A DNA stretch of 22,056 nucleotides from an uncultured Helicobacter sp. (GTDB taxonomy: Bacteria > Campylobacterota > Campylobacteria > Campylobacterales > Helicobacteraceae). The position numbers and the translations under genes are program-made. Positions 6,780-14,829 of the stretch are shown one piece after another. The DNA is taken from NCBI GenBank assembly GCA_944325775.1, contig CALVBL010000022.1:1-22056 (forward strand). The letters run 5' to 3'. The notes under the pieces are model-generated. The model saw only the letters and a list, made by a program, of their open reading frames with translations, was not told the DNA's origin and did not search any database. Position 1 is the first letter of the stretch. Each line of letters opens with the position of its first letter.

Positions 6780-8324
6780 TTACATAATGTCATCTTGCGT
6801 GAGTGGATCTCCAAATCTTAGTGCCCTAGCCGCTTTGCGCCCTAACAAACTTTTGTAGATTCTAGGATGTAGCCCACCACTTGGACGCAGCACCTTGATA
6901 TTATCCGTGCTAAACTCCTCTCCTTCGCTTATATCGCGCGCCACCCAAATACTTCTAGCAAACTCGCGTCCTTTTTTCTGCGCTGGCATATATTCCCTAT
7001 CCCCCATCATCGCACACACATTGCCAATCTCTCTCACCAGCTCGCTAAACTCCTGTGTGTCCAAGCTAAAAGCACTATCAGCACTCTGTAGGCTCTTGTC
7101 TAAAATAAAGTGTTTTTCCACTACACTCGCACCCAGAGCCACTGCTACGCTCGCACATAATGTGCCAAGCGTATGATCAGAGAGCCCAAACTTCACGCCA
7201 TACTTTTGCGCAAATGTCGGCATACTCGCCAAATGCATAGAATCTAACGGCGCGGGATACGCACTCGTGCAGAGTAGCAATGTGATATCACGCACACCAC
7301 ATTTCTTACACAGTGCTATAGCCTCCTGTAGCTCACGCTCATCAGCCACACCACTTGAGAAAATCATAGGCTTTTTGAGCCTCGCCACATACTCCACTAG
7401 CTCCAGATCTAACACTTCAAAGCTCGCGATTTTATACATCGGGCAACCCAGAGATTCTAAAAAATCCACCCCTTCCTTAGAAAATGGCGAACTAAAGACG
7501 AGCAATCCCAGCTCCCGCCCAAGTGCAAATAGCTCCTTATGCCATTCCCAAGGTGTTTGTGCCTCCTCATAGAGATCATAAAGATAGCGATCCTGCCACA
7601 ATCCCTCTTGGATTCTGAAATGCTCGTTTTTGGCATTGAGTGTAAGACAGCTTGGCTTATAAGTTTGGAGCTTTACGGCATTTGCGCCGCTTTGGGCGAT
7701 AGCTCGCAGTGAATCTCGCGCTATCTCTAAGCTCCCGCAGTGATTGGCACTTAGTTCTGCCACGATGAGTGGTGTCGTAGGCTCACTACAGCTATGATGG
7801 ATCTCAAACTTCGCGACATGGCTCTTGCTCATTATCAACACATCGCAGAATCTCCCATTGCTCACCACAAAATCCTGCAGTGTGCCATTGTAGCTAAAGC
7901 CCGCTTTGTTATAAAAATCTATCGCGCGCGCATTAGTACTCATCACTTCTAAAAACAAGCTATGCAGCCCCAGCTCCTCAAATGCAATGTGCTCGATGAT
8001 CTTTAAAATCTCTTGTCCTTTGTGGGCGATGTGTGTGGCTTTGGGATTGGTATAGATCCCTAGATAAGCGTGTTTGTGTCGTAAGCGCGTGAGTGAGCCC
8101 ACCCCGATGATACACCCATCACGCAAGATCACCCAATAACGTTGCGTTTTATCCACTTTCAGATGTTGCACAAACTCAAAATGCCCCTTGTATGTGATAT
8201 GCGCGCTATACATCCATTGCGCGACTTCTTTAGAATTACGAATATTTAGAATCTCCTCTAACATCTGCGTATCACATGTGCAGAAATCCCGCGCCTCATA
8301 GCCATCTATCGTATAATTCATCAT
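6780..8324 (-). CDS. pseI: fused PseH acetyltransferase and PseI pseudaminic acid synthase
   Basis: This 514-residue protein joins two successive pathway enzymes. Residues 1 to about 168 are a GNAT acetyltransferase resembling PseH (E-V-A-Q-W-M-Y-S-A-H-I near 33-43; L-E-V-M-S-T-N-A-R-A-I-D-F-Y-N-K-A-G-F near 125-143). PseH N-acetylates the 4-amino sugar nucleotide made by PseC. Residues about 186-514 are a NeuB-type synthase (I-V-A-E-L-S-A-N-H, V-K-L-Q-T-Y, L-S-D-H-T-L-G, E-K-H-F-I) with a C-terminal SAF antifreeze-like domain (R-P-S-G-G-L-H-P). PseI condenses the freed trideoxy-altrose with phosphoenolpyruvate to give pseudaminic acid. The missing middle step is PseG, encoded next door. ATG 8324 and ATG 8321 both fit an AAAGGA site. 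The frame is continuous across the 17-residue linker, so this is a genuine fusion, not a stop read-through. Confidence 0.92.
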   Translation of the reverse strand: MMNYTIDGYEARDFCTCDTQMLEEILNIRNSKEVAQWMYSAHITYKGHFEFVQHLKVDKTQRYWVILRDGCIIGVGSLTRLRHKHAYLGIYTNPKATHIAHKGQEILKIIEHIAFEELGLHSLFLEVMSTNARAIDFYNKAGFSYNGTLQDFVVSNGRFCDVLIMSKSHVAKFEIHHSCSEPTTPLIVAELSANHCGSLEIARDSLRAIAQSGANAVKLQTYKPSCLTLNAKNEHFRIQEGLWQDRYLYDLYEEAQTPWEWHKELFALGRELGLLVFSSPFSKEGVDFLESLGCPMYKIASFEVLDLELVEYVARLKKPMIFSSGVADERELQEAIALCKKCGVRDITLLLCTSAYPAPLDSMHLASMPTFAQKYGVKFGLSDHTLGTLCASVAVALGASVVEKHFILDKSLQSADSAFSLDTQEFSELVREIGNVCAMMGDREYMPAQKKGREFARSIWVARDISEGEEFSTDNIKVLRPSGGLHPRIYKSLLGRKAARALRFGDPLTQDDIM

Positions 8325-8336
8325 CTATCCTTTGAT

Positions 8337-9293
8337 CTAAAAGTCTAAGTCAAATATATCCCTCAAAGCAGATTCTATCTCCTGCCCAAGTCTCAAGCCT
8401 ACAAGCGTGGCTTTAGCATACTCGCGCGCAGTCTTTGGTGCAAGAGATTCTATAAGTGTTGGAATCTGTGTAAGGCTTTGGGCGTGTTTGAACGCACCAA
8501 GGGCGGCGAATTGCGTGATTTGGAAATGCTGGTTTGGGGCAGATTCTAGCATAATGGTGGGCATAAGGCTAGCAGCAAGCTCAATAAGCGTGCCACCACC
8601 CGCACTAATGGCTATATCACATCGCTGCATAAGTGCGTGCATCTGCGTGGGGCTAAGATCGCGATGACAGATGAGATAGGAGCTTGTGGGCGGTATGTGT
8701 GCATAATATCGCCCAAGCACAAGGTGGATCGTGGGCGCAGAATCTACCGATGGGTTGTGCGCGCTAAAAAGCACACTAGATTCTATAAATGGCAGAATCT
8801 GTGCGCTAAGATTATCCAAATCGCTTCCCCCAAAACTCACAAAAATATCACGCACCCCCTCACGCACCGCCATGATAGGTGCAAACACCTCATCACACAG
8901 CGCAAAGCCCAAGCCAAGCAGATGATAAGGCATATGTGCAGGATAGAGTTTGTGGGCATTTGGCGCGCCATTTAGGATAAAGCTACCTTGTGGATACACG
9001 GCACGATTGGTATCATCAAAGCATACAAGGCGCGAAAATACTGAATCTAGTAGCGCAAAATGCTCCATTCCAAACACATAACTATCCACCACCGCGCCCA
9101 AACTCTCCTCTGAGGAAATCTGTGCGCAAAATGCGCGTAAGTTTTCTATAGATTCTAAATGCTGTGTGGGGCATAGCACAGATTCTATGGTGATATGGGC
9201 TAAACGCATGATCCTATGTGCAAGTGCGCGCACGCGCCGATAATGCCCCAAGCCTGCCTGTGCGCCATCATCATAGAAAAGATAGAGTTTCAT
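8337..9293 (-). CDS. pseG: UDP-2,4-diacetamido-2,4,6-trideoxy-beta-L-altropyranose hydrolase
   Basis: PseG removes UDP from the diacetylated sugar nucleotide, giving the free sugar used by PseI. The 318-residue protein has a MurG/GT-B-like fold pattern. Its N-terminal G-L-G-H-Y-R-R contains His17, the position known as catalytic in Campylobacter PseG. The C-terminal half has S-A-G-G-G-T-L-I-E-L and a nearby N-Q-H-F, the usual UDP-binding region. The frame stays open 61 codons further upstream, but that extension runs back into pseF, is Arg/Ser-rich and lacks homology to the family. The start is therefore the ATG at 9293, seven bases after the pseF stop. Twelve bases separate it from pseHI. 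Confidence 0.92.
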   Translation of the reverse strand: MKLYLFYDDGAQAGLGHYRRVRALAHRIMRLAHITIESVLCPTQHLESIENLRAFCAQISSEESLGAVVDSYVFGMEHFALLDSVFSRLVCFDDTNRAVYPQGSFILNGAPNAHKLYPAHMPYHLLGLGFALCDEVFAPIMAVREGVRDIFVSFGGSDLDNLSAQILPFIESSVLFSAHNPSVDSAPTIHLVLGRYYAHIPPTSSYLICHRDLSPTQMHALMQRCDIAISAGGGTLIELAASLMPTIMLESAPNQHFQITQFAALGAFKHAQSLTQIPTLIESLAPKTAREYAKATLVGLRLGQEIESALRDIFDLDF

Positions 9294-9300
9294 AGGGTGT

Positions 9301-10077
9301 CTAGCGTGATTTGGGGTGCAAGATCTGATATTTGAGCTCGGCAAGCTGCCAGTCGTGCGACGTATCGATATCGTGAGCATGGAGGGGATCAAGAATAAGG
9401 GCGCGTGAGTGCGGGGCAAATATCGGGATTTGTGCCTTAAAACTCCTAGCACGCGCAAAATAAAACTGCCCCGCATCGTGATAGAGTGCTGCTAAATCTT
9501 GAGAACGTGTGCGCTCAAACTCCGGGTGCAGGAGCGTGGGGGCGAAAGATTCTGTGCTATGCTTATTTGATGAGTGAGCATTAGAATCCACACGCGCTAT
9601 GGATTCTGAAAACTCCATGGATTCAGAATCTATGGAATCTAGCCTAAAGCTCCGCCATGGGCTGTGTGCGTATGGCAATGCCCCAAACACATAGTGAATG
9701 CGCTCATCTTGGCAAAGTATCCTATGGGCTTGCGTGAGATAATGCGTGGGCAAAAGCGGTGTGGCTGGATAAAGACAGCAGATAAGATCCTCATCGCGCA
9801 CTTGCTGACTCTCTAGGGCGTGAGCGATGACTGGGAGTGTGGGCGTGTGATCATCAGCTAGATTCTCTGGGCGCATAAAAGGCACCCTCGCCCCATAGCG
9901 CACAGCGATTTGGGCAATCTCTACAGAATCTGTGCTCACGATGACTTCATCAAAAATCCCGCTCTTTAGCGCATTTTCAATCGCATAGGCGATGATGGGT
10001 TTGCCACAAAAGGGCTTGATGTTTTTATGCAAGATTCGCTTAGAACCTCCGCGCGCAGGGATAATGGCGAGATTCAA
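9301..10077 (-). CDS. pseF: pseudaminic acid cytidylyltransferase
   Basis: PseF activates pseudaminic acid to CMP-pseudaminic acid, the donor for flagellin glycosylation. The 258-residue protein starts with the CMP-sugar synthetase motif I-P-A-R-G-G-S-K-R (residues 6-14), followed by K-P-I-I-A-Y-A-I and V-S-T-D-S. Near the C-terminus R-S-Q-D-L and Y-H-D-A-G-Q-F-Y-F are typical of the PseF branch. The start must be TTG at 10077: no in-frame ATG precedes Met68, which would remove the nucleotide-binding loop. Residues about 146-178 form an insert rich in Ser, Glu and Asp, absent from the family as I know it and built from AGAWTCT repeats. It begins 10 bases after the flgH stop. Confidence 0.92.
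   Translation of the reverse strand: MNLAIIPARGGSKRILHKNIKPFCGKPIIAYAIENALKSGIFDEVIVSTDSVEIAQIAVRYGARVPFMRPENLADDHTPTLPVIAHALESQQVRDEDLICCLYPATPLLPTHYLTQAHRILCQDERIHYVFGALPYAHSPWRSFRLDSIDSESMEFSESIARVDSNAHSSNKHSTESFAPTLLHPEFERTRSQDLAALYHDAGQFYFARARSFKAQIPIFAPHSRALILDPLHAHDIDTSHDWQLAELKYQILHPKSR
9547..9640. repeat. AGAWTCT-motif cluster inside pseF
   Basis: Six GAWTC cores occur in 94 bases: AGATTCT at 9547, AGAATCC at 9583, GGATTCT at 9601, GGATTC at 9619, AGAATCT at 9625 and GGAATCT at 9634. The last three are nearly contiguous and include a GATTC-A-GAATC inverted pair. The coding strand gives the Ser/Glu/Asp-rich insert of PseF. Confidence 0.6.
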
Positions 10078-10087
10078 AACCCACCGC

Positions 10088-10804
10088 CTAGAAGGGCCAC
10101 ACGCTCTCTATCCCATCACTCACAGGATTTTTGCTACGCGTCTGGCTGATAGGTCCTACCGAACGATACGCGATCTTGGCATCGGCGAGGTAGCGGCTCT
10201 GCACGGTGTTGTTTTTCTCCACATCATAGGGGCGCACCACGCCGCTGACTTGCAAGATCTGCTTTTCGCCATCGACAAGAATCTCCTTTTGTCCAGCGAT
10301 GAAGTAGTTGCCATTTTCTAGCACTTTGACGATACGCGCGGTGATGGTGGCATTGATAGCGTCTGTGTGGCTTTGGTTGCCCCCGCCGGTGAAGTTTGTG
10401 GTGTTGTTGGCTTTAGTGAGTGTGTAGGCACTTTGGTTGTTAAGCTCTTGGGCGATCTTTTGCTGCTCTTCATCAGCACCGCCGTATTGGATACTAGGAG
10501 GAGTCACGACACCGCCACTCGTGCCATTGTAAGCTTTGTTGGTCGTGAAGTTGGCAGTGGCGTTTTCACTGACAATCACGGTGATGAGATCATCGGGCTT
10601 CATCGCCCTCCTATCGGCAAATAGCGGTCTATCCCCTGTCCCAAAGAGACTACCCGCACGCGGAATCTCTGGGATAAACTCTTGAGAGGGGGACTCCTCC
10701 ACATAGTTTGGAATCTCGCTAAAGTCAATATCCGCGTCAAAACCATAGCCCACAATGGCGCACAATCCTATGCATAGCCCTATCCGCAATCCTAACTTCT
10801 CCAT
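10088..10804 (-). CDS. flgH: flagellar basal body L-ring protein
   Basis: FlgH forms the outer-membrane L-ring through which the flagellar rod passes. The 238-residue protein has an N-terminal export signal (hydrophobic residues about 8-20) and then the family core: G-S-L-F near 52-55, P-L-F-A-D-R-R-A, D-D-L-I-T-V-I-V-S-E-N-A, and a conserved C-terminal half with G-N-Y-F-I-A-G-Q-K-E-I and V-S-G-V-V-R-P-Y-D-V. FlgH is usually a lipoprotein, yet the two cysteines in the signal (11 and 15) sit in contexts that do not match a good lipobox. It heads the operon flgH-pseF-pseG-pseHI, and H. pylori has a similar order. ATG follows AAGGA. Confidence 0.95.
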   Translation of the reverse strand: MEKLGLRIGLCIGLCAIVGYGFDADIDFSEIPNYVEESPSQEFIPEIPRAGSLFGTGDRPLFADRRAMKPDDLITVIVSENATANFTTNKAYNGTSGGVVTPPSIQYGGADEEQQKIAQELNNQSAYTLTKANNTTNFTGGGNQSHTDAINATITARIVKVLENGNYFIAGQKEILVDGEKQILQVSGVVRPYDVEKNNTVQSRYLADAKIAYRSVGPISQTRSKNPVSDGIESVWPF

Positions 10805-10834
10805 TGCTTATCCTTGTGCTTTTTGCGTGATGAA

Positions 10835-10848
10835 GCAAAGGATATTCC
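10835..10848 (-). promoter_or_regulatory. candidate sigma54 (-24/-12) promoter for the flgH operon
   Basis: On the minus strand GG at 10848-10847 and GC at 10836-10835 are separated by exactly ten bases. The -12 side reads TTTGCTT, a good match, while the -24 side reads CGGAAT, a poor match to TGGCAC. Transcription would start about 20 bases before the flgH ATG. RpoN is known to drive many rod, ring and hook genes in Campylobacterota. The element lies close to the divergent pabB promoter. Confidence 0.4.
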
Positions 10849-10855
10849 GCGATCG

Positions 10856-10864
10856 TGCTATAAT
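10856..10864 (+). promoter_or_regulatory. extended -10 promoter of pabBC-pabA
   Basis: TGCTATAAT at 10856-10864 is a perfect -10 with an extended TGn. The ATG of pabBC follows 25 bases after the -10. No clear -35 is present. It supports the start at 10889 and not the longer open frame beginning at 10814, whose first codons would lie upstream of the promoter. Confidence 0.55.
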
Positions 10865-10888
10865 GCTGCGAAAACAAAAGGGCTTGTA

Positions 10889-12739
10889 ATGTCTCACTTT
10901 GCTATCTTTGATAAACATATCTATCATGAGCGTGCCATTACTTTGAGGGCGAAAAGCTATCAAGAGGCTAAAGCACTTTTTAAAAATATAGAATCTTTAA
11001 AGCATAAGTATTATTTTGTGGGTTATGTGGCGTATGAATTTTATAAAATTGTAGAAAATCCCAGCTTCAAGAGTGAAGTAAGTCTTGTGTATTTTGAGGG
11101 TTTTGCTAAAAGAAAGAGGCTTAAAAAGTGCTTTTTTAATACAAATCTTCGCTATTACCCAAAGCTTTCACATTTAGATTCTAAAGCATACAAAAAAGCC
11201 TTTTTGTGCGTAAAAGAAGCCATAGCAAAGGGGCAGAGCTATCAGCTCAATCTCACCCAAGAACTTATCCTACACACAGAGCTTAGCGGCATAGAGCTTT
11301 TTAAGATTCTGCGAAAAGAGCAAAACACAAAATATACAATATATCTTAAAAATGAGGATATGGAGATTCTAAGTTTTTCGCCCGAACTCTTTTTTGAAAG
11401 CAAGAAAAGAAAGATTACAACAAAGCCCATGAAAGGGACTATATCAAAGGGTAAAACCAAAAAAGAGATGCACAAAAGGGCGAAAATCTTGCAAAATGAC
11501 AGCAAAAATAGAAGCGAAAATGTGATGATAGTGGATTTGCTAAGAAATGATTTAGCCCATATCGCTAAAGCAAAGAGCATAAAAGTAGCAAGGCTCTTTG
11601 AAATAGAATCTTATAAAAGTCTTTTACAGATGACTTCGACTATCAAGGCGAAATTGCGTAAAAATGTGGGGCTTTTGGATATTTTTGCTGCCCTTTTTCC
11701 CTGCGGCTCTATCACAGGTGCACCCAAAAAAGAGAGTATGAAACTTATAGAATCTTTAGAGCAAAGAGAGCGGGGCGTGTATTGCGGGGCTTTAGGAGTG
11801 GTGCATAAGGATAAGAGCCTTTTTAGCGTCTCAATCCGCACTTTGTGCAAAAAAAGCGGCGAAAAAGCTTTTAGGTATGGCGTTGGGAGTGGGCTTGTGT
11901 GGGATTCTAAATGCGCAGAGGAGCAAAGGGAGCTGGAGCTAAAAAGTGCTTTTTTACAAAATGCGAATGTGCCAAAAAAGGATTTCTATCTCTTTGAGAC
12001 GATGTATATGCAAGGGGGCTTGGTTTTATTTTTTAAGGAACATTTAGAGCGGCTTTTAGCTAGTGCTAGGCATTTTGACTTTAAGAGTGAAAAAATCCAT
12101 GAGGATTTTTCGCATATTTTAGGACTAGAGAGAAATTATAATCAAGATTTTGATAAGGATATAGTAAGGTTAAATGAGAAGCTTTTTAGCGGGCAATATG
12201 GCTTTTTTGATGAGTTTGTGCGTGAGGATAAAAGCCAAAATACAGGGCAGATTCTAAGGTTTGTCTTACATAAAGAGGGCAGTTACTCTTATCAAACCCT
12301 GCCCCTCACAGAGCCAAAGAGTGATCTTTTGCTCCTTGCAAAAGAAGCTGTATGTAAAGATGATCTAAGCTTTCATAAGACTTCGTATAATCCCCTCTTT
12401 GCTAGATACTACAAGCTTTGGAAAAATGATAAGTGCTTTGATGTGATGTTTTGTAATGAGAGGGGTGAGCTTTGTGAGGGAAGTAGGAGCAATATCATAG
12501 TGCAAAAAGACGGGCTGCTTTATACACCTAGCTTAGAATCTGGACTATTACATGGAATCTATCGGCAGTTTTTGCTAGGGCTTGGGGTAATTAAAGAGGG
12601 GCGATTGAGCCTTAAAGACTTGCAAGAAGCAGAGGCGGTGTATGCGATAAATTCGCTGCGTGGGTTGATAAAGTGTGATATGAGGCTTGATATGAAACAG
12701 GAGAGCAGTGATGAGAAAAAGAGTACTAATCATCGATAA
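10889..12739 (+). CDS. pabB: fused aminodeoxychorismate synthase component I and aminodeoxychorismate lyase
   Basis: This 616-residue bifunctional protein makes p-aminobenzoate for folate. The N-terminal part (to about 365) is a chorismate-binding enzyme with Y-Q-L-N-L-T, K-P-M-K-G-T (Lys182), S-E-N-V-M-I-V-D-L-L-R-N-D-L and G-S-I-T-G-A-P-K. Lysine in the P-x-K-G-T motif marks PabB rather than TrpE. The C-terminal part (about 370-616) is a class IV PLP lyase like PabC, with F-E-T-M and G-S-R-S-N-I-I-V and a probable PLP lysine in F-H-K-T-S-Y-N-P. Start: ATG 10889 behind AAAAGG. The gene is visibly richer in A/T at third positions than the flanking genes, suggesting a different origin or history. 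It overlaps pabA by 29 bases. Confidence 0.9.
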   Translation: MSHFAIFDKHIYHERAITLRAKSYQEAKALFKNIESLKHKYYFVGYVAYEFYKIVENPSFKSEVSLVYFEGFAKRKRLKKCFFNTNLRYYPKLSHLDSKAYKKAFLCVKEAIAKGQSYQLNLTQELILHTELSGIELFKILRKEQNTKYTIYLKNEDMEILSFSPELFFESKKRKITTKPMKGTISKGKTKKEMHKRAKILQNDSKNRSENVMIVDLLRNDLAHIAKAKSIKVARLFEIESYKSLLQMTSTIKAKLRKNVGLLDIFAALFPCGSITGAPKKESMKLIESLEQRERGVYCGALGVVHKDKSLFSVSIRTLCKKSGEKAFRYGVGSGLVWDSKCAEEQRELELKSAFLQNANVPKKDFYLFETMYMQGGLVLFFKEHLERLLASARHFDFKSEKIHEDFSHILGLERNYNQDFDKDIVRLNEKLFSGQYGFFDEFVREDKSQNTGQILRFVLHKEGSYSYQTLPLTEPKSDLLLLAKEAVCKDDLSFHKTSYNPLFARYYKLWKNDKCFDVMFCNERGELCEGSRSNIIVQKDGLLYTPSLESGLLHGIYRQFLLGLGVIKEGRLSLKDLQEAEAVYAINSLRGLIKCDMRLDMKQESSDEKKSTNHR

Positions 12740-13279
12740 TCACGATTCTTTTACCCACAATCTTGTGAGTCTTTTAAAGATTCTAAAAACAAAAGTTAGT
12801 CTCGTGCAGAGCAGCGAGATAGAATCTGCCCAAAGCCTAGAGCGATATAAGTTTTCACACCTCCTCATCGCACCGGGTCCAAATTCGCCGACAGATGTCC
12901 CACTTTGCTTGGAGGCGATTTTGCATTTTAAGCATAAGTCTATCCTTGGTGTTTGCCTTGGCTATCAGTGCATAGTGCAAGCTTATGGTGGTAAGATAGC
13001 TAGACTACAAGAGCCAAAGCATGGCAAAATAGCCACTATCACGCATAAAAAGCACGCCCTTTTTAGCAAGATTCCAAAGGAATTTGATGTGTGTTTATAT
13101 CATTCGCTGTATGCCAAACCTTGCCACCCTGCCTAAAAAGCCTAGCTAAAAGCGATGAGGGTGTAGAAATGGCACTCACACATAGGCATTATCCCACCTT
13201 TGGTGTGCAGTTTCACCCCGAAGCGATTTTAAGCACCTATGGCAAAAGGCTTATAAAAAACTGGCTTAGTTTGGATTAG
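12711..13279 (+). pseudogene. pabA: aminodeoxychorismate synthase glutamine amidotransferase, frameshifted
   Basis: PabA supplies ammonia from glutamine to PabB. The first frame (ATG 12711, AGGAG seven bases upstream) gives D-N-H-D-S-F-T-H-N-L, A-P-G-P-N-S-P and the nucleophile Cys82 in G-V-C-L-G-Y-Q, then stops at 13136 after H-S-L-Y-A-K. The adjoining frame continues L-P-P-C-L-K-S-L-A-K, then F-H-P-E with the catalytic His and Glu, ending at 13279. Adding one A to the AAA at 13116-13118 restores one continuous protein of normal length. A one-base loss or a sequencing error is thus likely. As it stands the product lacks two of three catalytic residues. TrpG-type use is possible but the partner is PabB. 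Confidence 0.85.
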
Positions 13280-13337
13280 AATCCGCCTCATTTCCAGTGA
13301 TTTTAGCCCCACATTGACACACAAAAGAGCCTAGAAT

Positions 13338-14801
13338 CTACTGGCGTTTGTAATCGTCCTCTATCCGCACGATATCATCTTCGCCCAAATATTCTCCCAT
13401 CTGCACTTCGATAAGCACGAGGGGGATTTTGCCCGGATTTTCTAGCCGATGTGGCGCACCCATAGGGATATAAGTGGATTCATTGGCTTTCAAAAACACT
13501 TCTTTCTCCCCGATCTGCACCAGCGCACTACCACTCACCACGATCCAATGTTCATTACGATGGAAATGTTTTTGTAGGCTTAATCTGTGCTTTGGTTTGA
13601 CAACGATTTGCTTGATTTTGTAGGTGTTAGATTCTAAGAGCACACTATAAGTCCCCCAAGGTCTGTGCGCAGTATTGTGAATCTGCGTAAGCTCTAGATG
13701 AGTGGTTTTGAGTATAGGGATCAGCTCCTTGATACGTTGAGTAGCATTAAGAGGTGCGATAAGTAGGCAATCCCCGCTATTTACAATCGCTAGATTCTCT
13801 ATCTCTATGGTCGCTACAAGCTTATCGGAGAGCACGAAATTATTAGCAGAATCTATCTCCACATACGCACCTTTAGTGGCATTGCCCTTTTCATCACTTT
13901 GCCACTCATCTTTAAGTGCTTCAAATCCCCCCACATCATTCCACACAAATGTCCCCTCCACGCACGCGACTTTGGAGCTTTTCTCCATCAGCGCATAATC
14001 TATACTAATCTCCTCTATATCCTCACACGCCCTAGGATCTAGGCGTATTGTCTGTGGGTCTGGTGAGCTTTGTTTGCTTTGCATATAGGCTTTGGTGCAA
14101 GATTCTAAAAGCTCTGGTGCGCACACTTGTAACTCGCGTAAAAACACATCAGCGCGAAAACAAAACATTCCGCTATTCCAAAAATACTTACCACTCTGGA
14201 GATATGTCTGCGCTGTGGCGAGGTCTGGCTTCTCGACAAACTGCTCGACGATACCATCTTGGGCTTTGATATAACCATAGCCGGTGTGTGGGGAAGTGGG
14301 CTTGATCCCAAAGGTCACCAAAAAGCCTTTTTGCGCGAGATCTATGGCTTTGTGTATGCACGCGATGTAGCTCTGTGTATCTTTGATGAGGTGATCGCTT
14401 GGCAAGGCGAGGAGGATCTCATCGGGGCTAGATTCTGAAGCTTTCAATGCGGCGAAACATAGGGCTGGCGCGGTGTTTTTTGCAAGAGATTCTAAAAGAT
14501 ACGAATCTATCGCTATACCCGCATCTTGAGCGATATCTTTAGCCAAAAAGAAATGTTTATCATTAGTGATCACACTAAAAGTAGCGTTGTGGCTGGTGAG
14601 GAAGGACTGATTGCGTATCAGTGTATGGGCAAAAAGCGTATTTAGCGAATCTCTGCCCAATTCCTTGCCATCGCCCCCTTCCCTACTCCCTTTAGCACTC
14701 CTAGATTCTGGGAGGATAGGCGCGAACTGCTTGGGTAAAAGCTCTCGTGAAAGGGGCCAAAGCCGCGTGCCAGAGCCACCACAAAGTATGCTAATAATCA
14801 T
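13338..14801 (-). CDS. manC: bifunctional mannose-1-phosphate guanylyltransferase / mannose-6-phosphate isomerase
   Basis: This 487-residue cytosolic enzyme interconverts fructose-6-P and mannose-6-P and makes GDP-mannose from mannose-1-P and GTP; GDP-mannose feeds GDP-fucose and other surface sugars. The nucleotidyltransferase signature is C-G-G-S-G-T-R-L-W-P-L-S-R (residues 7-19) with P-K-Q-F after it, and F-V-E-K-P and W-N-S-G-M-F further on. The C-terminal type II isomerase/cupin domain has P-W-G-T-Y and Q-K-H-F-H-R-N-E-H-W ending at Trp419. A Ser/Gly/Glu-rich loop near residues 31-51 looks like an insert. A second enzyme, phosphomannomutase, would be needed and is not in the window. It stands alone between pabA and the divergent pepD. 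Confidence 0.94.
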   Translation of the reverse strand: MIISILCGGSGTRLWPLSRELLPKQFAPILPESRSAKGSREGGDGKELGRDSLNTLFAHTLIRNQSFLTSHNATFSVITNDKHFFLAKDIAQDAGIAIDSYLLESLAKNTAPALCFAALKASESSPDEILLALPSDHLIKDTQSYIACIHKAIDLAQKGFLVTFGIKPTSPHTGYGYIKAQDGIVEQFVEKPDLATAQTYLQSGKYFWNSGMFCFRADVFLRELQVCAPELLESCTKAYMQSKQSSPDPQTIRLDPRACEDIEEISIDYALMEKSSKVACVEGTFVWNDVGGFEALKDEWQSDEKGNATKGAYVEIDSANNFVLSDKLVATIEIENLAIVNSGDCLLIAPLNATQRIKELIPILKTTHLELTQIHNTAHRPWGTYSVLLESNTYKIKQIVVKPKHRLSLQKHFHRNEHWIVVSGSALVQIGEKEVFLKANESTYIPMGAPHRLENPGKIPLVLIEVQMGEYLGEDDIVRIEDDYKRQ

Positions 14802-14829
14802 AAAATCTCCTTCGCAAACACAACAAACA

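Noticed and set aside
9294..9476. A 61-codon N-terminal extension of PseG in the same open frame
   Set aside because: It runs back through the end of pseF on the same strand, is Arg/Ser-rich and unlike the family. M-K-L-Y-L-F at 9293 matches the usual PseG start and puts the catalytic His at position 17.
10814..10888. Longer start for pabBC
   Set aside because: The extra 25 codons include the promoter TATAAT at 10859-10864 and part of the flgH regulatory region. ATG 10889 has a good ribosome site.
13110..13125. Programmed -1 frameshifting to make full-length PabA
   Set aside because: The bases GCC-AAA-CCT do not form a good X-XXY-YYZ slippery heptamer, and no clear stimulatory structure is visible. 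A one-base loss explains it more simply.
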